The notes below the pieces were generated by a model that was not told the DNA's origin, made no database searches, and saw only the letters and a list, made by a program, of their open reading frames with translations. Position numbers and translations under genes: made by a program. A DNA stretch of 64,000 bases, taken from NCBI GenBank assembly GCA_017459945.1, contig JAFUBZ010000044.1, positions 1-64,000 on the forward strand. The letters are read 5' to 3'. This document shows, in pieces, positions 35,070 to 43,653 of this stretch (positions are counted from its first letter, which is position 1; each line of letters begins with the position of its first letter). The DNA is from Eubacterium sp. GTDB lineage: Bacteria > Bacillota > Clostridia > Lachnospirales > Lachnospiraceae.

Positions 35070-36023
35070 TTAATACTCCGGTTTTTCCCACGGATTTCCC
35101 TTTTGTGTCTTGCCTTCCTTCAGATCATACGGCGTCGTCTGGTAGACATAATAATTGAGCCAGTTCGAAAACATCAGCTGTCCTGCGGATCTCCAGCGGA
35201 CCAGTGGTTTTCTGGTCGGATCATCATCCGGGAAGTAGTTCACCGGGATCATCGGATCGATTCCTTTTTCCAGATCTCTCTTGTACTCCAGCGCAAGTGT
35301 ATCTGCATCATACTCCAGATGGCAGAGCGCATAGAAATGTCTCGAATCGGTCGTTTTTAAGATCGTCGGGCCACCCTCTCTGCTGTCGACCAGAATCTCC
35401 AGCTCCGGAACTTTCAAAACATCTTCTGCCAGAATCCCAACTTCTCTCGAATGCGGTGCCCAGAAGATATCATCAAATCCTCTGCAAAACGGTGAGCTTT
35501 TCTTCAGCACCCGGTTTTCATAGATACCCGAAAGCTTATACGGATAACGGACGGTCGGCACGCCATAGTGATAATACAGGGCCGCCAGTGCACCCCAGCA
35601 GATGTGCATCACACAGTGTACATGCGTCTTCGTCCAGTCCATGATCTTACACAGCTCCGGCCAGTAGCTGACATCTTCGTATGCGATATCTGCAAGCGGC
35701 GCGCCTGTGATGATCATACCATCGTACATCTTGTCTTCGATCTGCTCGAACGTCGTGTAAAAGGACTCCATATGCGCTTCGTCAATATGTGTCGATTTGT
35801 AACTGGCTGTCTGCAGAAACTCGATGTTGATCTGCAGCGGCGTATTTGAAAGCTTTCGCACCAGCTGATTTTCTGTCGCGATCTTTGTCGGCATCAAATT
35901 CAGGATCAGGACATCCAGCGGGCGAATATCCTGATGCATCGCCCGGTACTCTGTCATGACAAATATGTTTTCTCTCTCCAGCACTTTTCTGGCCGGCAGG
36001 GAATCGGGTATTTTAATCGGCAT
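35070..36023 (-). CDS. metA: homoserine O-acyltransferase (MetA)
   Basis: A 317-residue MetA of the glutamine-amidotransferase-like fold. The nucleophile is Cys142 in MHICWGALAALYYHYG; HSREVG and the His of YALCHLEYD (about 235) complete the triad. It activates homoserine for methionine synthesis. Residue 111, which in studied MetA enzymes separates acetyl-CoA (Glu) from succinyl-CoA (Gly) use, is Ala here (GAPLADIAYEDV), so the donor is unclear. AGGCGG precedes the ATG. No SAM riboswitch or T-box is visible upstream. Confidence 0.95.
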   Translation of the reverse strand: MPIKIPDSLPARKVLERENIFVMTEYRAMHQDIRPLDVLILNLMPTKIATENQLVRKLSNTPLQINIEFLQTASYKSTHIDEAHMESFYTTFEQIEDKMYDGMIITGAPLADIAYEDVSYWPELCKIMDWTKTHVHCVMHICWGALAALYYHYGVPTVRYPYKLSGIYENRVLKKSSPFCRGFDDIFWAPHSREVGILAEDVLKVPELEILVDSREGGPTILKTTDSRHFYALCHLEYDADTLALEYKRDLEKGIDPMIPVNYFPDDDPTRKPLVRWRSAGQLMFSNWLNYYVYQTTPYDLKEGKTQKGNPWEKPEY

Positions 36024-36109
36024 ATCATCCGCCTCACTTTCCTGCTATCAGTAAATCCTTTAGGATAGTTCTCATCATATCGGTATCAGGCAAAGAAATC
36101 AAGACTTTC

Positions 36110-36418
36110 CTAAAACAGAAACCGTTCCAGCACATATACAAGTACAACTGCCACGATCGCCACTTCAAACATACTTCTGCCGATCCAGGCTAGGAAGATG
36201 CCTGCTGCCAAAGCGATCAGTCCCGCTGCCGGTGTCTGTGTTGCGTCCATGATAGCCGGGAAGGTCATCACGGCAAGTGTAACATACGGTACGTAGTACA
36301 GGAATGAACGCAGGGTCCTGTTTTTTATCTCTTTGCGGATCAGGGTCAGCGGCAGCACACGGATCGCGTAGGAAACGCCGAACATGATCAGCACATAGAT
36401 CCATACATTTCCACTCAT
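36110..36418 (-). CDS. azlD: AzlD-family branched-chain amino acid exporter subunit (pair 1)
   Basis: A 102-residue protein with three or four membrane segments and the AzlD pattern VSYAIRVLPLTLIRKEIKNRTLRSFLYYVPYVTLAVMTFP. With AzlC it forms a two-part exporter for branched-chain amino acids or analogues such as 4-azaleucine. Its ATG overlaps the azlC stop by 4 bases, so the pair is co-translated. GGAGG lies at the correct spacing inside azlC. Confidence 0.9.
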   Translation of the reverse strand: MSGNVWIYVLIMFGVSYAIRVLPLTLIRKEIKNRTLRSFLYYVPYVTLAVMTFPAIMDATQTPAAGLIALAAGIFLAWIGRSMFEVAIVAVVLVYVLERFLF

Positions 36419-37212
36419 GATGCACCTCCGTTCTGCGGAGGAACGCTCTCGTCCGACGCGGTTGAAATCTCATGAACCGGGAACAGGAATGCTGCGATCC
36501 CCGCGATGATGATCGTAAGGATAATGGTCCTGTTGCCTTCGGAAAGGTTTCCCAGAACCGGCATCCTTGAAAATGCCCAGCTGGCAAGCATCGATATCAC
36601 GACCAACACCAGAACGACTGTGTTTTTCTTTGCCGGTGGGATGATGATCGCGATAAACATGCCATACAATCCGATTGATAGCGCAGTCACAAGATCCTGT
36701 GGCAAAACATTTCCAACGATGACACCAAGAATCGTCCCCACCGTCCAGCCCGGAATGGCAATAAACATCGCGCCATAGGTAAAAAACGGATTCACCCTGC
36801 CCGGAGAAGAGATAGATACACCAAAGATCTCGTCTGTGATTCCCCACGCCATAAAAAGCCTGTGAAAAAACGGCATTTCAGGATAAAGCCGCTGGCTTAA
36901 TGAGGTCGACATCAGCATGTAGCGCATATTGGCGACAAAGATCACGCCCGCCATGGCAAGATAAGTACCGCCTGCACCTACCAGGGTAAACCCGGCATAC
37001 TGTCCGGCTGACGCAAGAACAAGAAAGCTGGTCACGCCCGCCTGCGTCGCCGACATGCCGCTTTCTGCCGCCAGGATTCCCAGCGCGAACGATACTGCCA
37101 GATATCCCAGCGCGATCGGGATACCGTTCTTGAATCCTCGTTTAAATTGTTGTCTGTTTTCTGCTCTGTTCAAGTAAGTTTCCTGCTTTTTTATTATTTC
37201 AAGACGTCTCAT
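36415..37212 (-). CDS. azlC: AzlC-family branched-chain amino acid exporter subunit (pair 1)
   Basis: A 265-residue membrane protein with about six to seven segments. GIPIALGYLAVSFALGILAAESGMS, ASAGQYAGFTLVGAGG and WGITDEIFGVS are AzlC signatures. The first 25 residues are basic and soluble. The start is uncertain: ATG at 37212 has a weak site, while a TTG 13 codons in has AGGAAA at good spacing. It lies 37 bases after a second azlCD pair on the same strand. Confidence 0.92.
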   Translation of the reverse strand: MRRLEIIKKQETYLNRAENRQQFKRGFKNGIPIALGYLAVSFALGILAAESGMSATQAGVTSFLVLASAGQYAGFTLVGAGGTYLAMAGVIFVANMRYMLMSTSLSQRLYPEMPFFHRLFMAWGITDEIFGVSISSPGRVNPFFTYGAMFIAIPGWTVGTILGVIVGNVLPQDLVTALSIGLYGMFIAIIIPPAKKNTVVLVLVVISMLASWAFSRMPVLGNLSEGNRTIILTIIIAGIAAFLFPVHEISTASDESVPPQNGGAS

Positions 37213-37249
37213 CCAACCGCTTATTAAAGTGGCGGACGCCTGTTTTTTA

Positions 37250-37570
37250 TCATATCACCCGGATCAGTACCATATAAACGGCTGTTCCTGCAACAATAGA
37301 AATAAACGTACTATGTTTCCACTTATAAGTCAATACCACAACTGCTGCTGCGACCAGTCCTGGAACTCCCGTACCGATAAAATCACTTCGTGCGCCGCGC
37401 AGACAGTAAACGATCAGTACTGCCATGATCGCAGATGGCAGAATCTGGCCGAGCTGATGCATCCAGACAGGCATTTCCCGCTTGCCGGAAAACAATAAAA
37501 ACGGCAGTGCACGTAAAAAGAATGTTACGGCAAGTCCCACAAGAATGGCCGTCAGAACGTATGCTGTCAT
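37250..37570 (-). CDS. azlD: AzlD-family subunit (pair 2)
   Basis: A 106-residue membrane protein of the AzlD type: FFLRALPFLLFSGKREMPVWMHQLGQILPSAIMAVLIVY is the family signature, with four hydrophobic segments. Its ATG overlaps the stop of the upstream azlC copy. It differs strongly from the AzlD at 36110, so this is not a recent duplication. Confidence 0.9.
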   Translation of the reverse strand: MTAYVLTAILVGLAVTFFLRALPFLLFSGKREMPVWMHQLGQILPSAIMAVLIVYCLRGARSDFIGTGVPGLVAAAVVVLTYKWKHSTFISIVAGTAVYMVLIRVI

Positions 37571-38262
37571 TGCTGTCCCACCACCCTTTCCTGTCTGCTG
37601 TTAAAGAAAACAAGAATGGCTGAGACAATGATCAATGCCGGCAGCATGAACCGGTCTTCTCCGAAAATGACCAGACATGCAATTCCAACAATGACACCAA
37701 CCAGTGCCGCCGTATGCTTTTTGGATTTTTCCCACTGATTAATAAAAATGATGATAAACAGTGCTGTCATGCAAAAATCGATCCCCTCCATGGAAAACGG
37801 CAGGAGCTGACCGATCAGACCGCCTGCTACAGACCCTGCGATCCAGTAGAGCCAGCAATAGACGGCAAGCGGCCGCATAACGCGTCTTTTTTCTTCTCCG
37901 GGCAATTCCAAAGAGCAATTGACTGCATATGACTCATCCGTAAGACTAAAAATCATGAATGGCTTAAAACGGCCCATTTGATTAAAATCATCCATAAAAG
38001 TCAACGCATAGAATGTCTGGCGGCTGTTCATCAAAAAAGCTGTGACCGCTATCGTCACGATCGAAGCACCGGCTGCCATCAGCGTCGTCAGCACAAACTG
38101 AAAAGCCCCTGTATAAACCACGATGCTTGCAAACATGGAGATAAACCAGGGAAATCCTGCTTCTTCCATCAGGATTCCATATGCGATGCCTAAAAAAATG
38201 TAGCTGCACAGCACCGGCAGAGATTTGATAAATGCATATTTTAATACTTCTTTTTTGCTCAT
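37567..38262 (-). CDS. azlC: AzlC-family subunit (pair 2)
   Basis: A 231-residue AzlC homolog with about seven membrane segments: SLPVLCSYIFLGIAYGILMEEAGF, GAFQFVLTTLMAAGA and SLTDESYAVNC match the family. It starts with a short basic end (MSKKEV). It is the first gene of a run azlC-azlD-azlC-azlD. Two different pairs in tandem suggest two substrates or a four-part complex. Confidence 0.92.
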   Translation of the reverse strand: MSKKEVLKYAFIKSLPVLCSYIFLGIAYGILMEEAGFPWFISMFASIVVYTGAFQFVLTTLMAAGASIVTIAVTAFLMNSRQTFYALTFMDDFNQMGRFKPFMIFSLTDESYAVNCSLELPGEEKRRVMRPLAVYCWLYWIAGSVAGGLIGQLLPFSMEGIDFCMTALFIIIFINQWEKSKKHTAALVGVIVGIACLVIFGEDRFMLPALIIVSAILVFFNSRQERVVGQQ

Positions 38263-38285
38263 ATAACTACTTCTAATACTTCATC

Positions 38286-38669
38286 TCAAGTTATCAGTCC
38301 CTGCACACCCATGGGTGTCCCGACCTCGATCAGATTGCCGTCAGGATCGTAAAACCGCACGACCTGCTGCCCCCAGCTGTGTTTTATCGGCCGGTTGACA
38401 TATTCCACTTCAGGATAATATGCTTCCAGCTTTTTGACAAAACCTTCCAGGTCCGGTTCCTCAAAATAAAGTTCACAGGAATGGTTCTTCGGGATGATAT
38501 CCTTTTGCAGAAAATCTTTCCAGATCGATTCCTCCTGCAAAACAAGTCCTTCTGTGAGGATCATATTACCGTTATTGTCCAGTATCAGCTCCAGACCAAA
38601 CAGTTCCCGGTAGAATTCTTTCGATCGCTCAATATCCTTTACAACGATTAATATGTTTTTCAGTTTCAT
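38286..38669 (-). CDS. VOC-family (glyoxalase-like) protein
   Basis: A 127-residue vicinal-oxygen-chelate domain. MKLKNILIVVKDIERSKEFYRELFGLELILDNNGN and WGQQVVRFYDPDGNLIEVG show the paired beta-alpha-beta-beta-beta units. The typical C-terminal metal Glu (LIEVG) is present, while the first ligand position is Val/Ile instead of His, so metal binding is uncertain. Relatives include glyoxalases, fosfomycin- and bleomycin-resistance proteins and plain binding proteins; the role is unknown. GGAG stands before the ATG. Confidence 0.85.
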   Translation of the reverse strand: MKLKNILIVVKDIERSKEFYRELFGLELILDNNGNMILTEGLVLQEESIWKDFLQKDIIPKNHSCELYFEEPDLEGFVKKLEAYYPEVEYVNRPIKHSWGQQVVRFYDPDGNLIEVGTPMGVQGLIT

Positions 38670-38749
38670 ATGATTCTCCAGAGGATATGCATTTTCTGTT
38701 GCATTTACTTCTTATCCTATACTTTATCTTAAAATAATATATCCCAAAT

Positions 38750-38925
38750 GTTCAAAAGCGACAAGGTGAGGCTACAATTATTGGATAGTGCAACAATTCG
38801 CAATCCGCTTCGCTACTTGCTCATCGTCTTCCGTAAACGTCACTCTTATCTGCGGACGTTCCGTCGAAGCTCGATTTCGCTTCGCTGCATCTCGCTCCTC
38901 CGAAACTTCCTATGGCTCCAGATAT
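38750..38925. repeat. non-coding stretch with imperfect internal repeats
   Basis: No gene is seen between 38670 and 38988. About 38808-38860 and 38877-38910 are imperfect direct repeats built on CGCTTCGCT...GCTC, and the base composition differs from that of the neighbours. It resembles a dispersed intergenic repeat. Confidence 0.4.
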
Positions 38926-38927
38926 AT

Positions 38928-38961
38928 AAAAAGAACTCCTCGAGTAAACTCAGGAGTTCTT
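38928..38961 (-). terminator. terminator of rplM-rpsI
   Basis: AAGAACTCCT and AGGAGTTCTT form a 10-bp perfect stem followed on the minus strand by TTTTTATAT. Confidence 0.92.
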
Positions 38962-38988
38962 TCCATATATCTGTTTCCGCAGATAAGA

Positions 38989-39381
38989 TTAACGCTTGGA
39001 AAACTGTGGTGCTCTACGTGCGCCTTTGAGACCGTATTTCTTACGCTCTTTCATTCTCGGGTCACGAGTGAGGTAACCAGCTGCTTTCAGAGTCGGACGA
39101 TATTCAGCGTCTGCCTCAAGCAGTGCACGTGCGATGCCGTGACGGATCGCGCCTGCCTGGCCTGTGTATCCGCCGCCCTTTACATTTACCTGAACGTCAA
39201 ATTTGTCCAGTGTATCTGTAGCTACTAACGGCTGACGAACGATTACTTTTAAAGTCTCCAGTCCAAGATACTCATCAATGTCTCTTTTGTTGATGGTGAT
39301 CTTGCCTGTGCCCGGGATCAGATAAACGCGGGCAACTGATTTTTTTCTTCTTCCGGTTCCATAATATCTGGTATCCGCCAT
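38989..39381 (-). CDS. rpsI: 30S ribosomal protein S9
   Basis: A 130-residue S9 with the N-terminal [35 protein letters not shown] and the C-terminal [25 protein letters not shown], the tail that reaches the ribosomal P site. AGGAGG precedes the ATG. It follows rplM by 23 bases, the universal order. Confidence 0.99.
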   Translation of the reverse strand: MADTRYYGTGRRKKSVARVYLIPGTGKITINKRDIDEYLGLETLKVIVRQPLVATDTLDKFDVQVNVKGGGYTGQAGAIRHGIARALLEADAEYRPTLKAAGYLTRDPRMKERKKYGLKGARRAPQFSKR

Positions 39382-39404
39382 TTTATAATCCTCCTAACTG
39401 CTAA

Positions 39405-39839
39405 CTAAAATGTGATAGCTTCCGGCTTCTGTGCCTGATGCTTGTGATCCGGTCCTGCGTATACAAAGAGCTTCTTGCCCATCTGTCTTCCCAGCGGTCC
39501 TTTCGGCAGCATGCCTTTGACTGCAAAGGTGATAACGCGTTCCGGATGCTTTGCCAGCAGTTCCTTTAAGGTGGTCTCTTTCATACCGCCAACATAGTCA
39601 GAATGATGATAGTAGATCTTCTGATCCAGCTTCTTGCCGGTAACTTTGACCTTTTCAGCGTTTACGACGATTACATAATCCCCGGTATCAATATGCGGTG
39701 TGAACTCCGGTTTGTTCTTTCCACGCAGGATCTTTGCGATCTCGGAAGAAAGACGTCCCAGTGTCTGACCTTCAGCATCTACGACATACCATTTTCTTTC
39801 GATTTTATCCGGGTTTGCCATGAATGTATTGTTGCTCAT
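39405..39839 (-). CDS. rplM: 50S ribosomal protein L13
   Basis: A 144-residue L13. [41 protein letters not shown] and [13 protein letters not shown] are signatures. The ATG at 39839 was chosen because GAGGAGG lies at correct spacing; an open frame continues to 39893 but runs through that site. First gene of rplM-rpsI, with a 240-base leader and a consensus promoter. Confidence 0.98.
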   Translation of the reverse strand: MSNNTFMANPDKIERKWYVVDAEGQTLGRLSSEIAKILRGKNKPEFTPHIDTGDYVIVVNAEKVKVTGKKLDQKIYYHHSDYVGGMKETTLKELLAKHPERVITFAVKGMLPKGPLGRQMGKKLFVYAGPDHKHQAQKPEAITF

Positions 39840-40081
39840 TGATTGTTCCTCCTCGGAAAGTGTGTGCAGTTCATGAGGTGAATGTCCGAACACTTCATTT
39901 CTCTGCCATACTTACGTAATTCTGACGGTTCAGATGTCCGCGCCGCGGGGTGTGGAGTCCCGCCTTGCGAAGTGTATCGACGGTTCCCACCCGCCGCATC
40001 TATGCCAGGGAATCTTTCATCACAAAACGATTGGAGAGATCGCATTTTTGCGCACAAAAGAAACTCCGACACTTCGTCAGA
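39840..40081 (-). promoter_or_regulatory. long structured leader of rplM-rpsI
   Basis: About 240 bases of untranslated leader with GC-rich complementary segments around 39940-40000 (for example GGGTGTGG/CCACACCC-like pairs). Ribosomal-protein operons often carry autoregulatory leaders; I cannot match this to a known L13 leader by eye. Confidence 0.45.
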
Positions 40082-40088
40082 CCACACT

Positions 40089-40117
40089 ATTATAGGCGGT
40101 CCGGGCGCTTGTGTCAA
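40089..40117 (-). promoter_or_regulatory. consensus promoter of rplM-rpsI
   Basis: On the minus strand TTGACA (40112-40117), exactly 17 bases, then TATAAT (40089-40094). Both boxes are perfect, as expected of a ribosomal-protein operon. Confidence 0.92.
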
Positions 40118-40190
40118 TGTTTTCTTTTGGCATCTGACAAAAAATGAGACCCCAGCGGGCCTCATTTTTCATAAATCATCAAATCGTTTT

Positions 40191-41609
40191 CTATTTCGCC
40201 TTATGTTTTCCGGCATCGAAGAATTTTTTCACTTCTCTTCCAACAACACCGCTCAACGCAAACAGCGCGATCATATTCGGGATTGCCATCAGACCGTTGA
40301 AGATATCCGCGATCGTCCATACTGCACTTACAGTCAGGAACGGGCCAATGAATACTACGATGATATAAAGTGCACGGAATACTTTTAACGCTCCTGTCTT
40401 TCCTCCGGTCAGATATTCCAGACAGCGCTCACTGTAGTAATCCCAGCCGAGAATCGTGGTGAATGCAAAGAATACCAGACAGAGCATCAGGATAAATGCA
40501 GCCACCTGACTCGGGAACGGCAGGCCGTTCTGGAATGCATAACTTGTTACCTGCACACCTTCAAGACCTTCTACCTGCCATGCACCTGTCATGACGATGG
40601 ACAGACCGGTCAGCGTACAGATGACGATCGTATCGATAAAGGTACCTGTCATGCTGACAAGACCCTGACGGACCGGCTCATGTGTCTGTGCTGCAGCTGC
40701 TGCGATCGGTGCGCTACCAAGACCAGCCTCGTTTGAGAAGATACCACGTGCGATACCTTTCTGCATCGCAACAAGCATCGTACCGACGATACCGCCCGTA
40801 ACAGCCCGTGGATTGAATGCGCCTTCGATAATCGTAACGACAGCATGCGGAACCAGTGACACATGGGTGAGAACCAGAATAAGGACAAATACCACATAGA
40901 TGATCGCCATAAACGGAACGATGATCTGGCTGACATTTGCGATTCGCTTGACACCACCGATCAGAACCAGCGCAACAAAACCTGTGATCACGACAGATGT
41001 GATGATGATCGCCCAGGAATATTCACCAATGCCCGGAATGGTAACGGCATGCAGTGTATCCGGATCGAAAAAGCTCTTTACAGCGGTGGAGATACCATTG
41101 ATCTGTGTAATGGTACCAATGCCCAGCAGACCTGCCAGTGTGCCAAACAGTGCAAACAGCTTCGCAAGCCATTTCCACTTCGGTCCCATACCACGCTCAA
41201 TATAATAGAACGGACCGCCAAGACTGTGTCCGGTATCCGGATTCACCTGGCGATACTTAACAGCAAGCAGACCCTCGGAAAACTTGGTCGCCATTCCGAA
41301 AAATGCTGCAACCAGCATCCAGAACAGCGCGCCCGGACCGCCGGCACAAACCGCCGTCGCCACGCCGACGATATTACCGGTACCGATCGTCGCCGAAAGC
41401 GCCGTACACAACGCACCAAAGCTCGAGATCTCGCCTTTTCCGCCTTCTTCATTTTTCACCATCCACTTCAAAGCCAGCGGAAGGCGTCTGACCTGCAGCA
41501 CACCAACACGTACTGTCAGCAGAATACCACCGGCCAGGATCAGAACGATCAGCGGAACGCCCCACACGTATCCGTCTATCTTGTCGAGTATCTGTCCAAC
41601 CATTTCCAT
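40191..41609 (-). CDS. AGCS-family sodium:glycine/alanine symporter under glycine riboswitch
   Basis: A 472-residue transporter with about eleven membrane segments. TALSATIGTGNIVGVATAVCAGGPGALFWML and GIARGIFSNEAGLGSAPIAAAAAQTHEP are AGCS signatures. The ATG at 41609 has GGGAGTG eight bases upstream; the open frame continues to 41879 but those codons are riboswitch RNA. Because a glycine riboswitch stands upstream, glycine is the likely cargo (sodium symport across the cell membrane). It sits between truA and rplM, genes that are usually neighbours in Firmicutes. Confidence 0.94.
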   Translation of the reverse strand: MEMVGQILDKIDGYVWGVPLIVLILAGGILLTVRVGVLQVRRLPLALKWMVKNEEGGKGEISSFGALCTALSATIGTGNIVGVATAVCAGGPGALFWMLVAAFFGMATKFSEGLLAVKYRQVNPDTGHSLGGPFYYIERGMGPKWKWLAKLFALFGTLAGLLGIGTITQINGISTAVKSFFDPDTLHAVTIPGIGEYSWAIIITSVVITGFVALVLIGGVKRIANVSQIIVPFMAIIYVVFVLILVLTHVSLVPHAVVTIIEGAFNPRAVTGGIVGTMLVAMQKGIARGIFSNEAGLGSAPIAAAAAQTHEPVRQGLVSMTGTFIDTIVICTLTGLSIVMTGAWQVEGLEGVQVTSYAFQNGLPFPSQVAAFILMLCLVFFAFTTILGWDYYSERCLEYLTGGKTGALKVFRALYIIVVFIGPFLTVSAVWTIADIFNGLMAIPNMIALFALSGVVGREVKKFFDAGKHKAK

Positions 41610-41682
41610 AATTGATTCACTCCCTTTTCCAATCAAAATTGATAAAACTGTCTTGTCTGCGCATGGCTTATTGCTAACGCAC

Positions 41683-41711
41683 AAAAAAACGACCGGCAAA
41701 TCCACCCGTCG
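41683..41711 (-). terminator. putative riboswitch-controlled terminator before the AGCS gene
   Basis: On the minus strand CGAC-GG pairs with CC-GTCG, followed by TTTTTTT, between the glycine aptamer and the AGCS start. It could serve as expression platform, stopping the transporter message in one ligand state. Confidence 0.6.
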
Positions 41712-41735
41712 GAATAAAAACAAAACATGAATTTT

Positions 41736-41835
41736 GCTCTGTCCTTTTGCCTGAGAGATTCCAATGATGCAAACAGATCTGCCATCACAAGTTGCCCCTT
41801 CGGCACCCGCCTTTGCGGGATTCTCCAGAGTGCGA
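41736..41835 (-). ncRNA. glycine riboswitch
   Basis: The minus strand shows the conserved CTCTGGAGA, GCCGAAGGGGCAA and TCTCAGGCAAAAGGACAGAG, the core of a glycine aptamer. The upstream stretch to about 41900 has weaker likeness (GCGAAGAGAAGCCGG, GGGACAAAGCAG) and may be a degenerate partner aptamer, so the element looks like a singlet or decayed tandem. It precedes an AGCS transporter gene. Confidence 0.93.
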
Positions 41836-41921
41836 TCCACCAGCAGTCTGCTTTGTCCCAAAAGTACGAAACAGCACATTCTGCCGGCTTCTCTTCGCCT
41901 GTTGTAAAATAATTATAGAAT

Positions 41922-41950
41922 ATAATATAGGATTCTGTTCCGTTCGTCAA
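41922..41950 (-). promoter_or_regulatory. promoter of the glycine-riboswitch transcript
   Basis: On the minus strand TTGACG (41945-41950), a 17-base spacer and TATTAT (41922-41927), just upstream of the riboswitch. Confidence 0.75.
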
Positions 41951-42002
41951 TATGAGATATCAGATTCATATTGATGTAACTACAAATCCTGTCAATGCAA
42001 AG

Positions 42003-42758
42003 TCACATTTTCTCTGCCCCGTCCCCATATACGATCCCGATCATCGTCAGTCCTCTTGCCGGTGCTGTCGGGCCGGCTTCCTCTCTGTCTTTTGCCTCTA
42101 AAATCCGCGGGATATCCTCCGGTTCTCTCATCCCGGTCCCGACCTCGATCAGGGTTCCTGCGATGATGCGCACCATATTGTAAAGAAATCCGCTGCCGCA
42201 GACTCTGATGGCAATGATATCGCCCTTTTTTTCAACCGTACACGAATAGATTGTCCGGACTGCTGTCGGAACCGTCATATGCACCGACGCAAATGATGTA
42301 AAATCATGCTCTCCTTCTAAATAAGAGGCTGCCTGCTGCATCTTGCCAACATCCAGAGGCCTGTAATAAAAATGGGTATCAAGACGTCTGGTCGGGTCCG
42401 GCATATGCCGGTTTAAGATCCGGTACTCATAGGTCTTTCTGCTTTTCTGCTTCCGCGGATGCCAGTTTGGCGGAACTTCATCTGATTCCTGAATGATGAT
42501 ATCATCCGGCAGCCACTGGTTCAGGGCATAGCAGAACTTATCTGCCGGGATTCTGCTGTCTGTATCAAAGATCGCAATGTTTCCCAGAGAATGCACCCCT
42601 GCATCGGTCCTGCTCGCACCGGTGAGTGCCACATCTTCCCCAAGCACCTGCTTTAATGCCTTATGCAGTTCTCCCTCGATCGTCGGACCATTGTTTTGCA
42701 GCTGCCAGCCGCAGTATTTTGTCCCGTCGTATGCGACTTTTAACCGAATACGTCTCAT
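42003..42758 (-). CDS. truA: tRNA pseudouridine synthase A
   Basis: A 251-residue TruA. The catalytic Asp lies in GASRTDAGVHSLGN; YDGTKYCGWQLQ at the N-terminus and GSGFLYNMVRIIAGTLIEVG near the C-terminus are signatures. It makes pseudouridine at tRNA positions 38-40. AGGAG precedes the ATG. It follows ecfT, the usual Firmicutes order. Confidence 0.97.
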   Translation of the reverse strand: MRRIRLKVAYDGTKYCGWQLQNNGPTIEGELHKALKQVLGEDVALTGASRTDAGVHSLGNIAIFDTDSRIPADKFCYALNQWLPDDIIIQESDEVPPNWHPRKQKSRKTYEYRILNRHMPDPTRRLDTHFYYRPLDVGKMQQAASYLEGEHDFTSFASVHMTVPTAVRTIYSCTVEKKGDIIAIRVCGSGFLYNMVRIIAGTLIEVGTGMREPEDIPRILEAKDREEAGPTAPARGLTMIGIVYGDGAEKM

Positions 42759-42837
42759 TCCTCATCACTCCTATGGCGACAGTAACGAATCAACCTTCTA
42801 CGTTCCAACGGGGATTCCCCATGCCGTTTACTTTTTA

Positions 42838-43653
42838 TCAAAACGGTAACGGCAGATCTCTGATGCGCAGCAGGATAAATACAGCAATCATGACTGCGAT
42901 CAGAACATATCCGATCCAATCTCTTCTTTCATAAACAAGCGGATGCAGCTTGGTGCGCCCCTCTCCGCCATGATAGCATCTGGCATCCATCGCCTGCGAG
43001 AGGTCCTGTGCCCTGCCAAACGCCGATACAAAAAGCGGAACCAGGATTGGGATCAGCGCAAGCGCCCGCCTGATCACATTCCCCTCATCAAAATCAGCAC
43101 CGCGTGCCAGCTGTGCCTTCTTGATCTTTTCCGCCTCTTCTCCGAGAATCGGGATAAACCGCAGTGCGATCGACATCATCAGCGCGATCTCATGTACAGG
43201 TACACCGATGCGTGACATCCATGAAAGCCCTTTTTCCAGCCCGTCTGTCAGCTTGTTTGGCGATGTCGTCAGCGTCATAAGGGAAGACCCCATGATCAGA
43301 TAGATCAGACGCAGCGCGTAAAAGATTGCCTGATGCAGGCCGGCATCCGTGATGTGGATCACGCCAAGTCTCCAGAGGTCCTCTCCCTGCGTGAAAAACA
43401 GATTGAAAAACGCCGTGATCGCAAGCAGCGGCCAAAGTGCCCGCACGCCTTTTACCATCATCCGGAACGGAACGCCCGAAAGCTTTGTCAGGATCACAAG
43501 GATCGCTGTCAGAAGGATCCATCCGATCAGTCCCTGAAACAAAAAGACGCATACGATATATGCCAGCGTCGCAAGCAGTTTTACACGCGGATCCATCCTG
43601 TGAATGATCGAATCACCGGGATAATATTGTCCAAGTGTAATGTTTTTTAACAT
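42838..43653 (-). CDS. ecfT: energy-coupling factor transporter membrane subunit EcfT
   Basis: A 271-residue membrane protein with five or six segments. PGDSIIHRMDPRVKLL is the N-terminal signature; the coupling helices carry ARG (LARGADFDEG) and ARC (MDARCYHGGEGRTKLHPL), the Ala-Arg motifs that contact the ATPases. It links substrate-binding S units for vitamins with EcfA. Its start overlaps the end of the ecfA gene by 7 bases. Confidence 0.95.
   Translation of the reverse strand: MLKNITLGQYYPGDSIIHRMDPRVKLLATLAYIVCVFLFQGLIGWILLTAILVILTKLSGVPFRMMVKGVRALWPLLAITAFFNLFFTQGEDLWRLGVIHITDAGLHQAIFYALRLIYLIMGSSLMTLTTSPNKLTDGLEKGLSWMSRIGVPVHEIALMMSIALRFIPILGEEAEKIKKAQLARGADFDEGNVIRRALALIPILVPLFVSAFGRAQDLSQAMDARCYHGGEGRTKLHPLVYERRDWIGYVLIAVMIAVFILLRIRDLPLPF

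Noticed and set aside
36024-36109. SAM riboswitch or T-box before metA
   Set aside because: The 86-base gap has none of the conserved S-box or T-box strings.
39900-40060. Possible T-box in the rplM leader (string GGGTGGGAACCG)
   Set aside because: The 14-base T-box core is interrupted, no specifier loop or terminator pair is evident, and ribosomal-protein genes are not T-box targets.
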